A stretch of 19,693 bases of DNA from JBCDBH01 sp039184055. Lineage in GTDB: Bacteria > Acidobacteriota > Thermoanaerobaculia > Multivoradales > J023. The notes under the pieces were generated by a model, which worked only from the letters and a program-made list of their open reading frames with translations, had not been told where the DNA came from and made no database searches. Within the stretch, counting starts at the first letter, position 1. Each line of letters begins with the position of its first letter. The DNA is taken from positions 1 through 19,693 of the forward strand of contig JBCDBH010000070.1 in NCBI GenBank assembly GCA_039184055.1. The letters run 5' to 3'. Shown here piece after piece: positions 7,301 to 13,678 of this stretch. Position numbers and translations under genes: made by a program.

Positions 7301-10053
7301 CAGCTGGCGCCACCCATCGCGGTGCACGTCCAGGAGATGCTCTCGAGCTCTGTGGGAAAGAGATCCTCGATGCTCACCGAGGCGGCGTCGGCCGGGCCGT
7401 GGTTGAAGAACTCGATCGTGTAGGTGATCATCTGACCGGTCGACACCGAGGGGAGACCGTTGTCTTTGGTCGCCTCGAGATCGGCCTGGAAGGTGACGTC
7501 GGTCGACGCCATGCTGGAGTCGTTCGTGTCGTCGGGATCGAGGCTGCTGGTGCTCACCGACGCGGTGTTCTCGAGCGGGCCACTGCCGCTGAAATTCGAC
7601 GCTAGATCGAAGCTGGCGCCGATCACCGTCGCGGCCCCGGCGGCTAGGTCGCCAAGGGCGCACGGAAAGCCTCCCGAGCACGGGCTGGTGGCGCTCGCGA
7701 ACACGAGTGCAGCGGGAGCCATCTCGGTCAAGATCACACCGGTGGCGGTTCCGGGACCGTCGTTGCGCACCAAGAAGGTGTACGTCAGCGTATCGCCCGC
7801 CGATACCGTGCCCGGGCCGCCCTTGACGATCGAAATATCGGCGAGCTCGTCACCGAGACCCGTGAACGCCTGGCTGGTGTTGTCCGCCGGAAAGCTCTCG
7901 GCGGTATCGGCGACCACGGTGGCGGTGTTGACCAGCGGATTGTCCCCCGTGTAAGCGGCCGGCACGTTGACGGTCGCTTCGATGGTCAGGCTCTCGCCCA
8001 CGGCGAGATCGGGCAGGTCGCAGGTGAACCCCCCAGAGCACGGATCGGTCGCCGCGACGACCATCGCGCCATCGGCAGGGGTGTCGTCGAGCCGAACACC
8101 GGTGGCGATGGCGGGGCCGAGGTTTTCGACGGTGATCTGGTAGGTCAGATCCTGATCGACGTCACCACTCGCCGGGCCGATCTTGGTGACCACGAGATCG
8201 GCGGTGTCGGCACCGAGTGGCACGCTGGCGGGGGGGGTGTCGTTGGTCGAATTCGGATCGGCTGTCGAGCTCGATTTGGTCGGCTGGTAGGGGATCGGAT
8301 CGGCGCCCGAGTAGCTCACGGGGATGTTGAAGGTCACGTCGACCTGGACGCTCGCTCCCGCGCTCAGGCTGACGAGATCACACGGCAAGCCACTGGTGCA
8401 CGGGGCCGTTGCGCTCTCGAAGAGCAGACCGGTGGGCGGTGGCCCGATGAGCATCACGTCACTGGCGTCGTCGGGGCCATGGTTGGTGAGCACCAAACGG
8501 AACTTCACTTTCGAGCCGAGTGCTGCCGACGGTGGCCCGGAGACGGTCAGGGCGAGATCGGCCGAAGGCTGACGGTCGACCGCGGTGGCGGTCCGGCCGA
8601 CATTGTTGGCGCTCAGCGGATCGGCGGTCGCCGAGGAGACGGTGGCGAGATTGACGATCGGATCGGGACCGAGATAGGGCGACGGCACGTCGAAGGTCAC
8701 CGTGATGGTCTCGGTCGTTCCGGCCGTTACCGTGCCGAGCATGCACGGAAAGCCACCCGTGCACGGATCGGTGGCCGAGACGAAGCTCAGGCCGGCTGGG
8801 GTCGGATCGTCGAGCACCACGGCAGCGGCATCGGACGGGCCGAGGTTGGTCACCTCGAGGGTATAGACCAGCATGCCACCGCTGGCCGCCATCGCGGGCC
8901 CGGTTTTGATCAGTGCGAGATCGGCCGAGGCGGTGAGATCAGTGGTGTCGGTAGCCGCGTTGTTGCTCGGGAACGGATCGCTCGGATGCGACGCTTCGGC
9001 GGTGTTGCTCAACGTGCCACTGGCACTCGACGCAATGGTGCCGTTGGCGGTGAAGATCACCGAATCACCCGCCGGAAGGGTCACCGACTCGTTGATGTTG
9101 CCGCTACCGCTGGGGTTGGTGCACGACGCGCCACCGGTGGGCGCGCAGGTCCAGGTGACACCGTCGAGGTCGATCGGGAAGTTGTCCATCACCATCGCGC
9201 CCACGGCGTCCTCGGTACCCTTGTTGAGCACCGTGATGGTGTAGGTGATCGGTTCGCCAGCGACCGCCGTGCTGACGCCATCGGTTTTGGTGACCTCGAG
9301 ATCGGGCGCGCGGATCGACAGCACCGAGGCGTACTCGATGACGTTGGGGGCGTAGGTGGTGGCGAACGCCGCATTGGCGCCCATGCCGCCGAGATTCTGG
9401 TCGAGCGGGATGGTCGAGTAGATCACCCAGCCGGAGCCGAAGACATAGGCCATGGTGACCAGCTCGGTGTCGGCGGTGGCCTGGTCCGCCGGGTTGCCCC
9501 GGGTCAGGATCTTGACTGTGCTGGCCGGTAGGTTGGCGTCGTCCCGGACATAGCCGTGACACGAGAAATTGCCATTGTCGAGCGTCGTGTCGTCGATGGT
9601 GCGATTGTTCGATCCACTGGTCACCAGCGTGCTGGTGTCGCGGACCTGGATGTCCTCGCGACCCGGGAGATTCAGATCGCGGACGGTATTGAACGCGCCG
9701 CCACCGGGCAGGATGGTTTGCGCGTCGGACACGAAGCGATCGTGAATCACCAGCACCATGCCATTGGCGACCGCGTCTTCGATGACACTCAACTGCGCCA
9801 GATATTCGGAGCCGTAGACGCCATTCGACGGATTCTGAACAAAAAGCACGTCGATCATCGCCAGCTCAGCCGCCGACAAGGCCGTGATGTTCATCGGTGT
9901 GTCGCCGGCGGTCGTGATCGGGTCTTCTTGGTCCGGGTTGCCCTGCTCCAAGACCATGTCGTAGTAACCGACGGTCGCGGCATGGGTCGCCGTTACCGAA
10001 AGGGCGAAAAAGCACATCCAAGCCAAGAGAAAGGTTCGCCGGATCGTACGCAT
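1339..10053 (-). CDS. Giant secreted DUF11-repeat protein with N-terminal GATase-like domain (2904 aa)
   Basis: Start ATG at 10053 follows AAGGAG with a 9-nt spacer on the minus strand. The N-terminus MRTIRRTFLLAWMCFFALS then VTATHA is a clear Sec signal peptide, cleaved near residue 25. Residues ~26-245 look like a class-I-glutamine-amidotransferase/ThuA-like fold (DVLFVQNPSNGVY, MVLVIHDRF, GSGWVIYSTIPLDQN); this is a fold guess, with no catalytic triad claimed. From residue 251 to ~2883 come 21 tandem DUF11 repeats, each opening with a (A/S/V/I)DLxxxK-type strand followed by YTIxVxNxGP. DUF11 domains are Ig-like beta-sandwiches typical of large bacterial surface proteins; every copy here has two cysteines, which suits disulfides in an exported protein. 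The C-terminus is IFLDGFESGDTSAWSSTIQ. It is divergent from the peptidase gene and convergent with the DUF4157 gene, so it is probably a single-gene transcript. Likely role: cell-surface or extracellular stalk/adhesin; ligand unknown. Confidence 0.93.
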   Translation of the reverse strand: MRTIRRTFLLAWMCFFALSVTATHAATVGYYDMVLEQGNPDQEDPITTAGDTPMNITALSAAELAMIDVLFVQNPSNGVYGSEYLAQLSVIEDAVANGMVLVIHDRFVSDAQTILPGGGAFNTVRDLNLPGREDIQVRDTSTLVTSGSNNRTIDDTTLDNGNFSCHGYVRDDANLPASTVKILTRGNPADQATADTELVTMAYVFGSGWVIYSTIPLDQNLGGMGANAAFATTYAPNVIEYASVLSIRAPDLEVTKTDGVSTAVAGEPITYTITVLNKGTEDAVGAMVMDNFPIDLDGVTWTCAPTGGASCTNPSGSGNINESVTLPAGDSVIFTANGTIASSASGTLSNTAEASHPSDPFPSNNAATDTTDLTASADLALIKTGPAMAASGGMLVYTLEVTNLGPSDAAAVVLDDPTPAGLSFVSATDPCTGGFPCMLGTVTAGTTETITVTFDVPSPYLGPDPIVNLATVSSATADPLSANNVGRTATAVDRQPSADLALTVSGPPSAALGSKVKFRLVLTNHGPDDASDVMLIGPPPTGLLFESATAPCTSGLPCDLVSLSAGASVQVDVTFNIPVSYSGADPIPYQPTKSSSTADPNSTNDTPPASVPLGADTADLVVTKIGPASGDVDQDLTYQITVENLGPAIATGVRLDDTPADGAMVVAATDPCSGGFTCDLPDLAVGESLTIEATVNVPAAYTGDNPLVNTATVVADTAESFPADNTSQAFTGLGDELADISIVKGGPGTVSAGDTLTYTFLVRNDGPGTATGVILTEMAPAALVFASATSPCSGGFPCALGDLAAGAATVIGASFDLASNFSGSGPLENTASVSTSSLDPDDTNDSSMASTDVTFQADLEATKDNGLPSVSTGQMITYTIEFFNHGPADAASVSIEDLFPTELESISWTCTAMGGASCPAPSGSTDITGTLAMPAGSMLSYVAEATIEDTATGVLSNTATISATGVTDPDPDNNSATDADDIRAPVDLALTKTGPDSIRPGTNAVYTLQVTNSGPGTAFDVVLDDPTPAGLVFVSATAPCEAGFPCMLSDLATSDMTTVMVTFSVPAETLPGQVTNTATVTTSTVDMTPGNNTAEKTSTIAPESDLAIVKNLDPLPNPQNVVPGLPVTYTIVVSNPLGPNDAPGATVTDTPPAYLLDPTWSCVATGDGVCTANGSGPIADTVDLPFGATLTYTLTATVDPNWQQAVINQAMVAVPAGYLDPDSDNDLATSSAGLAPSIDLVLTKSNGVDEVVPGTDTTYVVTVENLGPSAGFGVTIADTLPTILTGATWTCTPSGGATCDAAMGSGDLDETVDIPVGGVLTFAITGTVVSSATGTISNTVTASLPANASDPNGPNSATDTDPLVKRADLQLRTVGPATVDPGNSVDYVVSLRNDGPSDAMTTITDPTPGGLTLVSIGAPCSAGFPCDVNLPSGTEIMFTVTYDVPLDYRGADPIVNFAAVSSDAIDPRPIDNKASSATPVGRSGEADVEVIKKAPEVSAIGSTVTYALTVINHGPDDARGVTLAETFPDGLSFVSATAPCETGFDCALGTIPLGARVDVEVTLAIPTGYSGPTIISNTASITSSTTDDNAANDSSTATTTLIDDPIDLVLVKRGPLAATPGGTFTTTLEVTQKGPGTATNVLLDDPTPPGLTFVSTSPECAPFFPALPCALAPIAPGETVAIDVVLEVPAGYTTPDPILNVATIDANELDADLDDNTARLYTGIDNDAVDLEVMKLGPAEVVAGEQLVYTLTVRNLGPGTATSVVLDDPTPTGTTFVSATMPCDGGFPCDLGTLLPGSSVAVTVTFDVASDVAAATMIVNTATVTTDSSDLDPSNDSASVNTTVAVEADLAITKSNNTDEIPPGADVTYAITVTNLGPSDVAGVTVDDLFPATISNVSWSCAASVGSSCLGVSAGSGDISQTVDIAVGGVVTFVASGMIDAGISGTLSNTATATPPMGVPDPDLGNNSATDTDTLVPTADFAITKVSAGEGAVLPGTVVPGNQVAYTITVTNLGPTDAIGAEVEDLFPASLSDVTWTCAASAGSTCTANGSVEILDGINLLAGGTATYSVTATIASDLTTDLVNTATVTAPDGFTDPDLSNNSATDTAPVDPRADLTIVKDDGTDTAVPGTQTTYTITVSNLGPSDVVGASVDDVFPPEITAVAWTCAPAPGASAGASCGAAGATTLNDTIDLQAGDAVLYTVVVDIDPAATGDMLNEVSVAHPDEIDPVDNTDTDVDQLTPVADLAISKDNSLTDIVPGTDVTYTITVTNLGPSNVTAATVSDVLPAGITTATWSCVPNGNASCGANGSGDLDDTVDLPLGDSVTYTLIASTDPGTTGDLVNTATVAVPDGTTDPDATNNSATDTDPFTAPETDLSISKDNGVTTSIPGTDTTYTLVVSNAGPSDAIGATVEDLFPAVIDTVSWSCAPDPGATCSGVGSGDIVDTVDIPVGGSLTYTAVASIDPAATGDLDNTATVTATGTDPDTANNSATDSDTLVPTADLSISKDDGVDIAIAGGQVTYTIVVANAGPSAVVGASVNDTFPSAITNVDWTCSATGTTCPNALGNGDIVENPDLPAGSSLTYLAVATIDDSATGDLVNTATVAAPSGVDDPVPGNNSATDVDTLISLQADLRVTKDDGVDIAAPGSQVTYRIVATNLGPDNVIGATLTDLFPAEVIAVSWDCAALGGAVCPNTVGNGDIVEIIDLPVGGSLTYDATATIDDSATGDLVNTATLAPPANVIDPNPGNNSATDTDTLGTLADVSVTVDVDDPGVVSGDPVQLTIVVRNDGPTISLALRIENLFPVGLAGITWTCTGSSVCPAPGTGDIDLTVDLDVGEELRFTADATVIAPNGTTLTNTATATPLTDDPVPGNNSDSVSIDVDTVIFLDGFESGDTSAWSSTIQ
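1342..1404 (-). other. C-terminal GFESGD(T)SAWS motif of the DUF11 protein
   Basis: The last 21 residues (2884-2904) include IFLDGFESGDTSAWSSTIQ. I recall endings of the form F.DGFE(SGD.S.WS) on many otherwise unrelated secreted proteins of Acidobacteriota and some Gammaproteobacteria. This suggests a short C-terminal signature, possibly a sorting or secretion tag. There is no hydrophobic segment or basic tail, so it is not a PEP-CTERM or LPXTG type anchor. The function is inferred only. Confidence 0.5.
1405..9303 (-). repeat. Array of 21 DUF11 repeats of two subtypes (~360-bp and ~390-bp units)
   Basis: Repeat starts, read 5' to 3' on the minus strand, lie near 9303, 8925, 8565, 8205, 7845, 7485, 7099, 6755, 6345, 5960, 5605, 5239, 4870, 4512, 4124, 3719, 3326, 2937, 2556, 2165 and 1778. 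Subtype A (repeats 2-5, 7, 10-13) is ~120 aa and carries PCxxGFPCxL after DDPTPxGLxFVSA. Subtype B (1, 6, 8, 9, 14-21) is ~130 aa and carries a W(T/S)C...C pair after DLFPxxIxxVxW, plus GSGDIxxTVDLPxGGxLTY and NNSATDTD. The eight C-terminal repeats are all subtype B and closely alike at DNA level, with a recurring GGTATCGGTGGCGCTGTTGT string on the plus strand. This suggests recent unit duplication. Confidence 0.9.
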
Positions 10054-10493
10054 GAGAGTGAGCTCCTTCTGCGAGGATTTCTTATTGTTGGATCTCGTAC
10101 GGATGGCTGTCCAGGGTCAGGAAAAACCCTAGCATAATTCTCTGGCTTTCGTCGGTTCGACTCAGAGATCGCCCCTAATTCGAAGTTGGAGCGAGTCTTG
10201 TGGTGGTTTTCATAGTTTCGCGTGGGTTCGATCGATATCTCGAGTAGAAGTTGCGTAGTCTAAGAATCGATCACGATGGATAGCTTTTCGTCCGTCGGGT
10301 GGTATTCGACGGTCGTTCAGCGTGGCGGGGAGGTCGTAGCCGTCGCGGTGGCCGTGGTCGTGAGACGACGGCTCTCCTTTTTGCGCTTGCGAGCCTCACG
10401 ATTCCTTTGTGCTTTTGTAAGAGATCTTGCGGCTGCTCGGAGCTAGAGTCGACCGGCGTATACGGCGATCGGCCGACGTATACTGCGACGGTC
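10054..10493. promoter_or_regulatory. Divergent intergenic region upstream of the DUF11 and peptidase genes
   Basis: This 440-bp gap separates two divergent starts and is visibly more AT-rich than the genes beside it, especially 10070-10290, as expected for promoters. On the minus strand AAGGAG (10063-10068) is the ribosome binding site of the DUF11 gene. A weak minus-strand -10-like TATGCT lies at 10131-10136. I see no convincing -35/-10 pair. The open frame covering 10299-10493 on the plus strand is Arg/Gly-rich, lacks a signal peptide and is not part of the peptidase. Confidence 0.5.
10458..10483. promoter_or_regulatory. GTATACG/CGTATAC inverted repeat just upstream of the peptidase start
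   Basis: GTATACG (10458-10464) and CGTATAC (10477-10483) form a perfect 7-bp inverted repeat with a 12-bp GC-rich centre containing CGATCG and CGGCCG. It ends 10 bp before the ATG at 10494. The right arm runs into TATACT (10479-10484), a good -10 hexamer that would place transcription start almost on the start codon. It could be an operator, a leaderless promoter, or both. No matching -35 is visible. Confidence 0.3.
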
Positions 10494-12626
10494 ATGCCCA
10501 TGACTTCCCGCTTTCTCCGAACCTTGCTCATCGTGATTGTGTCGATCGTCGGCATCGGAATCTCCGCGACCCACGCCTCGCTCGTCGGCGCTTTGGACGA
10601 GACCGAGTGGCGCCATGCCGAATCGACTCATTTTTCGGTTTACAGCCAGTTGAGCGAGCGGCAGACGCGAAAGCTGGTCGAGAATCTCGAGCTGCTTCGC
10701 GCGGTGCTCGGTCAGATCGGTGGTCTCGATCTGACGTCACCGGTGCCTTCGGTGATCTTCGTTTTCGACGCGCATCGCGAGTTCGTGCCATTTATCCCGG
10801 CCCGTTTCGCCGGCCGTGGGGACAATCTCGCCGCGTACTTCTATGCCGCGCGCTATCAGAGCTTCATCGCCATGGTCGGAAAAGAGATGGGTGACGCCAC
10901 CGCCATCGCCTACCACGAGTACATCCACGAGCTGGTCCGGCACAATTTGCCGCAATTGCCGCTGTGGCTCAACGAGGGATTGGCGGAGTATTTCAGCACG
11001 TTCGAGGTGGTGGGGGACTACGCCAAGATCGGCTTACCGATCACCCATCATGTTCGCTGGCTGCGTGGCAATGAGCTGATTCCCGCGGGGCGACTGTTCT
11101 CGATCGGCACGACGGATCCCGAATACAACGAAGGCAGCCGACGTGGCGTCTTTTATGCTCAGAGCTGGGCGATGACTCATCTGCTCGCGCATCTCGACGG
11201 TGGCAATTTGCTTCGGGATAGCCGGATTTTGGCTCGGCTGGGACAGGGAGAAGCGATCGAATCGATCATCAGTGGCGGCGGCGAGGCGTTGGAGCGTCGG
11301 CTGACCGAGTACATCCGGGGCACCGGCTATGCGCAATACCGACGCATCGATATCGAGCCACCCGAGGACGCGGCGGTGACCATGAGTCGACCATCTCGTT
11401 CCGAGCTCTTGGCCGTGCTCGGTGATCTCAAGCTGCATCTCGATCGGGACGAGGTCGACGCACCGCGCGAGCTCTTCGAGGCCGCGCTCGCGGCGCCCGG
11501 CAAGACGCCTCGCGACGAAGCGCGCGCGCGGCTCGGTATGGGCATGCTCGCGGAACGACGTGACCGACGCGCTATCGCGCTCGAGCACTATCGGGCCGCG
11601 TACGCGCTCCGAGACGACGATCCGCGGGTGGTGTTCCACTATGGAACCGCACTGATTTCCGGGGGCACGTCCGAAGAAGCCGAAGAGGCGATCCCGGTGC
11701 TCGAAGCGGCGGTGCGGTCGATGCCACGGTTTCGTGATGCGTGGCGGGCGTTGATCACCGCCTATGGGCAGTCGCCGGCGAGCACCAGCGATGAAGCGGT
11801 GGCGGCGCTCGAACAGGCGATCCTCGTGCTGCCGAGACGGGCGCGGATGCTGACCCGGAGTCTCGCCGAGGTGCGTTTGGCGCGCAACGAGGTCGATGCG
11901 ATTCGCGAGCTCGTCGAGACATGGCGTCCGCGTTCTCCAGATCTGGCCGCCGAGCTGGAGCTCAAGATCCGGCGCTACGAAGAACGGCAAGGGCGGGAAC
12001 AGCTGTTCGCCGCCTTCGACTTGATCCGTGACAAAGACTACGACGACGCGGAAACCGAGCTGGCGCGGCTCGCCGAGGTCGCCCTGTCCGATGCCGACGA
12101 AGCCTCGCGGGTCGAGGCGCTCGAGAATCTGCGCGCCCTGCGATCTCGAGGTGAGGAGGCGAACCGCGACGACACCGAACGTGTGCTCGCATCGATTCAC
12201 ACCGACGAACGTGTGCCGCTCGGTGTCGTGCCGATGTCGAGCGTCAATGTGGTCGGTGGCACCGAGTCCTATCTGGAAGCCGACCGGCTGACCGTCGAGC
12301 AGGAAGCGACTCGGGATCGTGCCAAGGCGTTGGTGGACGAAGGCGAGCTCGATGAAGCGCTACGTCTCTTCGTGGCGGTGCGTGACGAGCTTCCCGGCGA
12401 GCATCCGTGGCGCGACTATTTTGTCGATCAGGTCGAGCGGATCGAAAGCAACCTCGTCTACTCGCGCTACGTCGATGCCTACAACACCGCGGTGCGGGCG
12501 TACAACGCGGGTGATTTCAAGGGTGCGGTCGCGGCGCTCGAAGATGAGTTCGAAGCCCAACCCAGTCATCCTCTCAGCGATCAAGCTCGAGCGCTGCTCG
12601 CCAGGGCACGCGCTCGTTTGGAGTGA
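10494..12626 (+). CDS. Exported HExxH peptidase (MA-like/DUF1570-type) with TPR repeats (710 aa)
   Basis: The start is placed at ATG 10494 (MPMTSRFLRTLL) or ATG 10500, because a clear Sec signal peptide follows (LLIVIVSIVGIGISATHA); the frame is open further upstream but is not protein-like. No Shine-Dalgarno precedes either ATG. The catalytic region is a gluzincin: H141-E142-Y-I-H145 (YHEYIHELVRHN) and, 15 residues on, N160-E161-G-L-A-E-Y-F, where E161 is the expected third zinc ligand. This matches peptidase MA-like proteins predicted to act in the periplasm or outside the cell. Residues ~340-450 contain TPR-like helix pairs (RRAIALEHYRAAYALRDDDP; EEAIPVLEAAVRSMPRFRDA), and a second TPR-like stretch covers ~610-710 (EGELDEALRLF; YNAGDFKGAVAALEDEFEAQ). 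The substrate is unknown. Its TGA overlaps the GTG of the methyltransferase by 4 bp, so the two are cotranscribed. Confidence 0.85.
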   Translation: MPMTSRFLRTLLIVIVSIVGIGISATHASLVGALDETEWRHAESTHFSVYSQLSERQTRKLVENLELLRAVLGQIGGLDLTSPVPSVIFVFDAHREFVPFIPARFAGRGDNLAAYFYAARYQSFIAMVGKEMGDATAIAYHEYIHELVRHNLPQLPLWLNEGLAEYFSTFEVVGDYAKIGLPITHHVRWLRGNELIPAGRLFSIGTTDPEYNEGSRRGVFYAQSWAMTHLLAHLDGGNLLRDSRILARLGQGEAIESIISGGGEALERRLTEYIRGTGYAQYRRIDIEPPEDAAVTMSRPSRSELLAVLGDLKLHLDRDEVDAPRELFEAALAAPGKTPRDEARARLGMGMLAERRDRRAIALEHYRAAYALRDDDPRVVFHYGTALISGGTSEEAEEAIPVLEAAVRSMPRFRDAWRALITAYGQSPASTSDEAVAALEQAILVLPRRARMLTRSLAEVRLARNEVDAIRELVETWRPRSPDLAAELELKIRRYEERQGREQLFAAFDLIRDKDYDDAETELARLAEVALSDADEASRVEALENLRALRSRGEEANRDDTERVLASIHTDERVPLGVVPMSSVNVVGGTESYLEADRLTVEQEATRDRAKALVDEGELDEALRLFVAVRDELPGEHPWRDYFVDQVERIESNLVYSRYVDAYNTAVRAYNAGDFKGAVAALEDEFEAQPSHPLSDQARALLARARARLE

Positions 12627-13369
12627 GCGACATCATGAAGTTGTACGACGAGCTGTCGTCGTGGTGGCCCCTGTTGTCACCACCCGAGGATTACGAGGAA
12701 GAAGCGGCGTTTTTCGCACGTGTCTTCACGGAACATAGTCGACGTCCTGTGCAGTCGGTGCTCGAGCTGGGAAGCGGTGGGGGCAACAACGCTTCATTTC
12801 TCAAGGCTCACTTCGCCATGACCCTGGTCGATGTCTCGCCCGGCATGCTCGAGGTCAGTAGAGCGCTCAACCCCGAGTGTGAGCACATCCAGGGCGATAT
12901 GCGGCGCGTCCGTCTCGGAAGCCGGTTCGACGTCGTCTTCGTGCATGATGCGATCTGCTATATGACCAGCGAAGACGATCTGCGTCGTGCGGTCGAGACG
13001 GTCTACCTCCACTGCGAGCCCGGTGGTTTGGCCGTCATCGTGCCCGACTACGTGCGGGAAACCTTCGAGCTAGAGACCGAGCACGGTGGCATCGACCGAG
13101 GTGGGCGGGGCATGCGCTATCTCAGCTGGGTCTCCGACCCCGATCCGAGCGACACGATGTACGTCGTCGACTTCGCCTATCTGCTTCGTGAAACCGATGG
13201 CACGGTTCATGTCGAGCACGACCGCCACGTCGAGGGTCTCTTTTCCCGCGCCCAATGGCTCGAGATCTTGCATCAGGTCGGATTTCGAGCCGAGATCATC
13301 CCGTATGAGTTGGCCAGCATCGATCCTCACGGCCATGATGTGTTCGTTTGTACCAAGCCGAAAAGGTAG
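12623..13369 (+). CDS. Class I SAM-dependent methyltransferase (248 aa)
   Basis: Motif I is SVLELGSGGGNNASFLK, with E48-LGSGGG54 binding the SAM methionine and ribose side. D70 in TLVDVSPGMLEVS is the expected acidic residue for the adenosine ribose. GDMRRVRLGSRFDVVFVHDA and the following ICYM give the motif II/III region, and YLHCEPGGLAVIVPDYVRE the post-motif strand. The fold is a complete Rossmann methyltransferase of ordinary length; the substrate (small molecule or protein) cannot be read. Start GTG 12623 overlaps the peptidase stop in a GTGA junction, indicating translational coupling; ATG at 12635 is a possible alternative. There is no signal peptide, so it acts in the cytoplasm, unlike its exported partner. 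Confidence 0.88.
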   Translation: MSDIMKLYDELSSWWPLLSPPEDYEEEAAFFARVFTEHSRRPVQSVLELGSGGGNNASFLKAHFAMTLVDVSPGMLEVSRALNPECEHIQGDMRRVRLGSRFDVVFVHDAICYMTSEDDLRRAVETVYLHCEPGGLAVIVPDYVRETFELETEHGGIDRGGRGMRYLSWVSDPDPSDTMYVVDFAYLLRETDGTVHVEHDRHVEGLFSRAQWLEILHQVGFRAEIIPYELASIDPHGHDVFVCTKPKR

Positions 13370-13458
13370 CTCGGTAGCCGAAAACGTGCACGATTTCGCG
13401 TCAGCTCGACGTTTGCGCAACGTGTCGATTCCAGGTTCGGGGCCGAAATCACGAGGGC

Positions 13459-13476
13459 GCGCAAGAGTTTTTGCGC
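13459..13476 (+). terminator. Possible terminator hairpin after the methyltransferase
   Basis: GCGCAA, 6-nt loop GAGTTT, TTGCGC makes a 6-bp stem, followed by CTTTACC. The T-tract is short and the hairpin lies ~90 nt past the stop codon, so the call is weak. Confidence 0.3.
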
Positions 13477-13663
13477 CTTTACCGGATTCATACGTCGACC
13501 ATGACCGCAACCTGTGGCAAACTTGAGCTTCGAATTCGTTCACGGTGATCCACACGTCTGTTGCGATCGTCGTCCATCAAGGCGCACGTATTCGGTTGAG
13601 GTACGTGCCAACCTGTTCTCCGGATCTATCCAAGGCGAAACCGGACACGAAATTTCGCCGCCT

Positions 13664-13671
13664 GAAGGAGA
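13664..13671 (+). promoter_or_regulatory. Ribosome binding site deciding the haloperoxidase start
   Basis: GAAGGAGA is a strong Shine-Dalgarno. Its AAGGAG core is 8 nt from ATG 13679 but only 2 nt from ATG 13673, so the second ATG is chosen. Confidence 0.75.
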
Positions 13672-13678
13672 GATGCAC

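Larger units (their letters stand above)
13370..13678. other. Intergenic region before the haloperoxidase, no gene seen
   Basis: About 309 bp between the methyltransferase and haloperoxidase genes. It holds a short imperfect inverted repeat with cores ACGTT (13409-13413) and AACGT (13419-13423), a possible terminator hairpin at 13459-13476, and the strong ribosome binding site at its end. The open reading frame running through it from 13514 has atypical composition and is not kept as coding. No confident promoter was found. Confidence 0.5.

Noticed and set aside
1405..9303. Regularly spaced repeats that could suggest a CRISPR-like array
   Set aside because: Units are ~360-390 bp, in frame and protein-coding; no short direct repeats with unique spacers.
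10299..10493. 65-codon N-terminal extension of the peptidase
   Set aside because: Arg/Gly-rich and ahead of a clear Sec signal peptide that would otherwise be internal.
11034..12200. 388-codon open frame antisense to the peptidase gene
   Set aside because: Shadow of the TPR-encoding strand; low-complexity Arg-rich product.
13514..13678. 55-codon N-terminal extension of the haloperoxidase
   Set aside because: A strong ribosome binding site and the Tat signal place the start at 13679.
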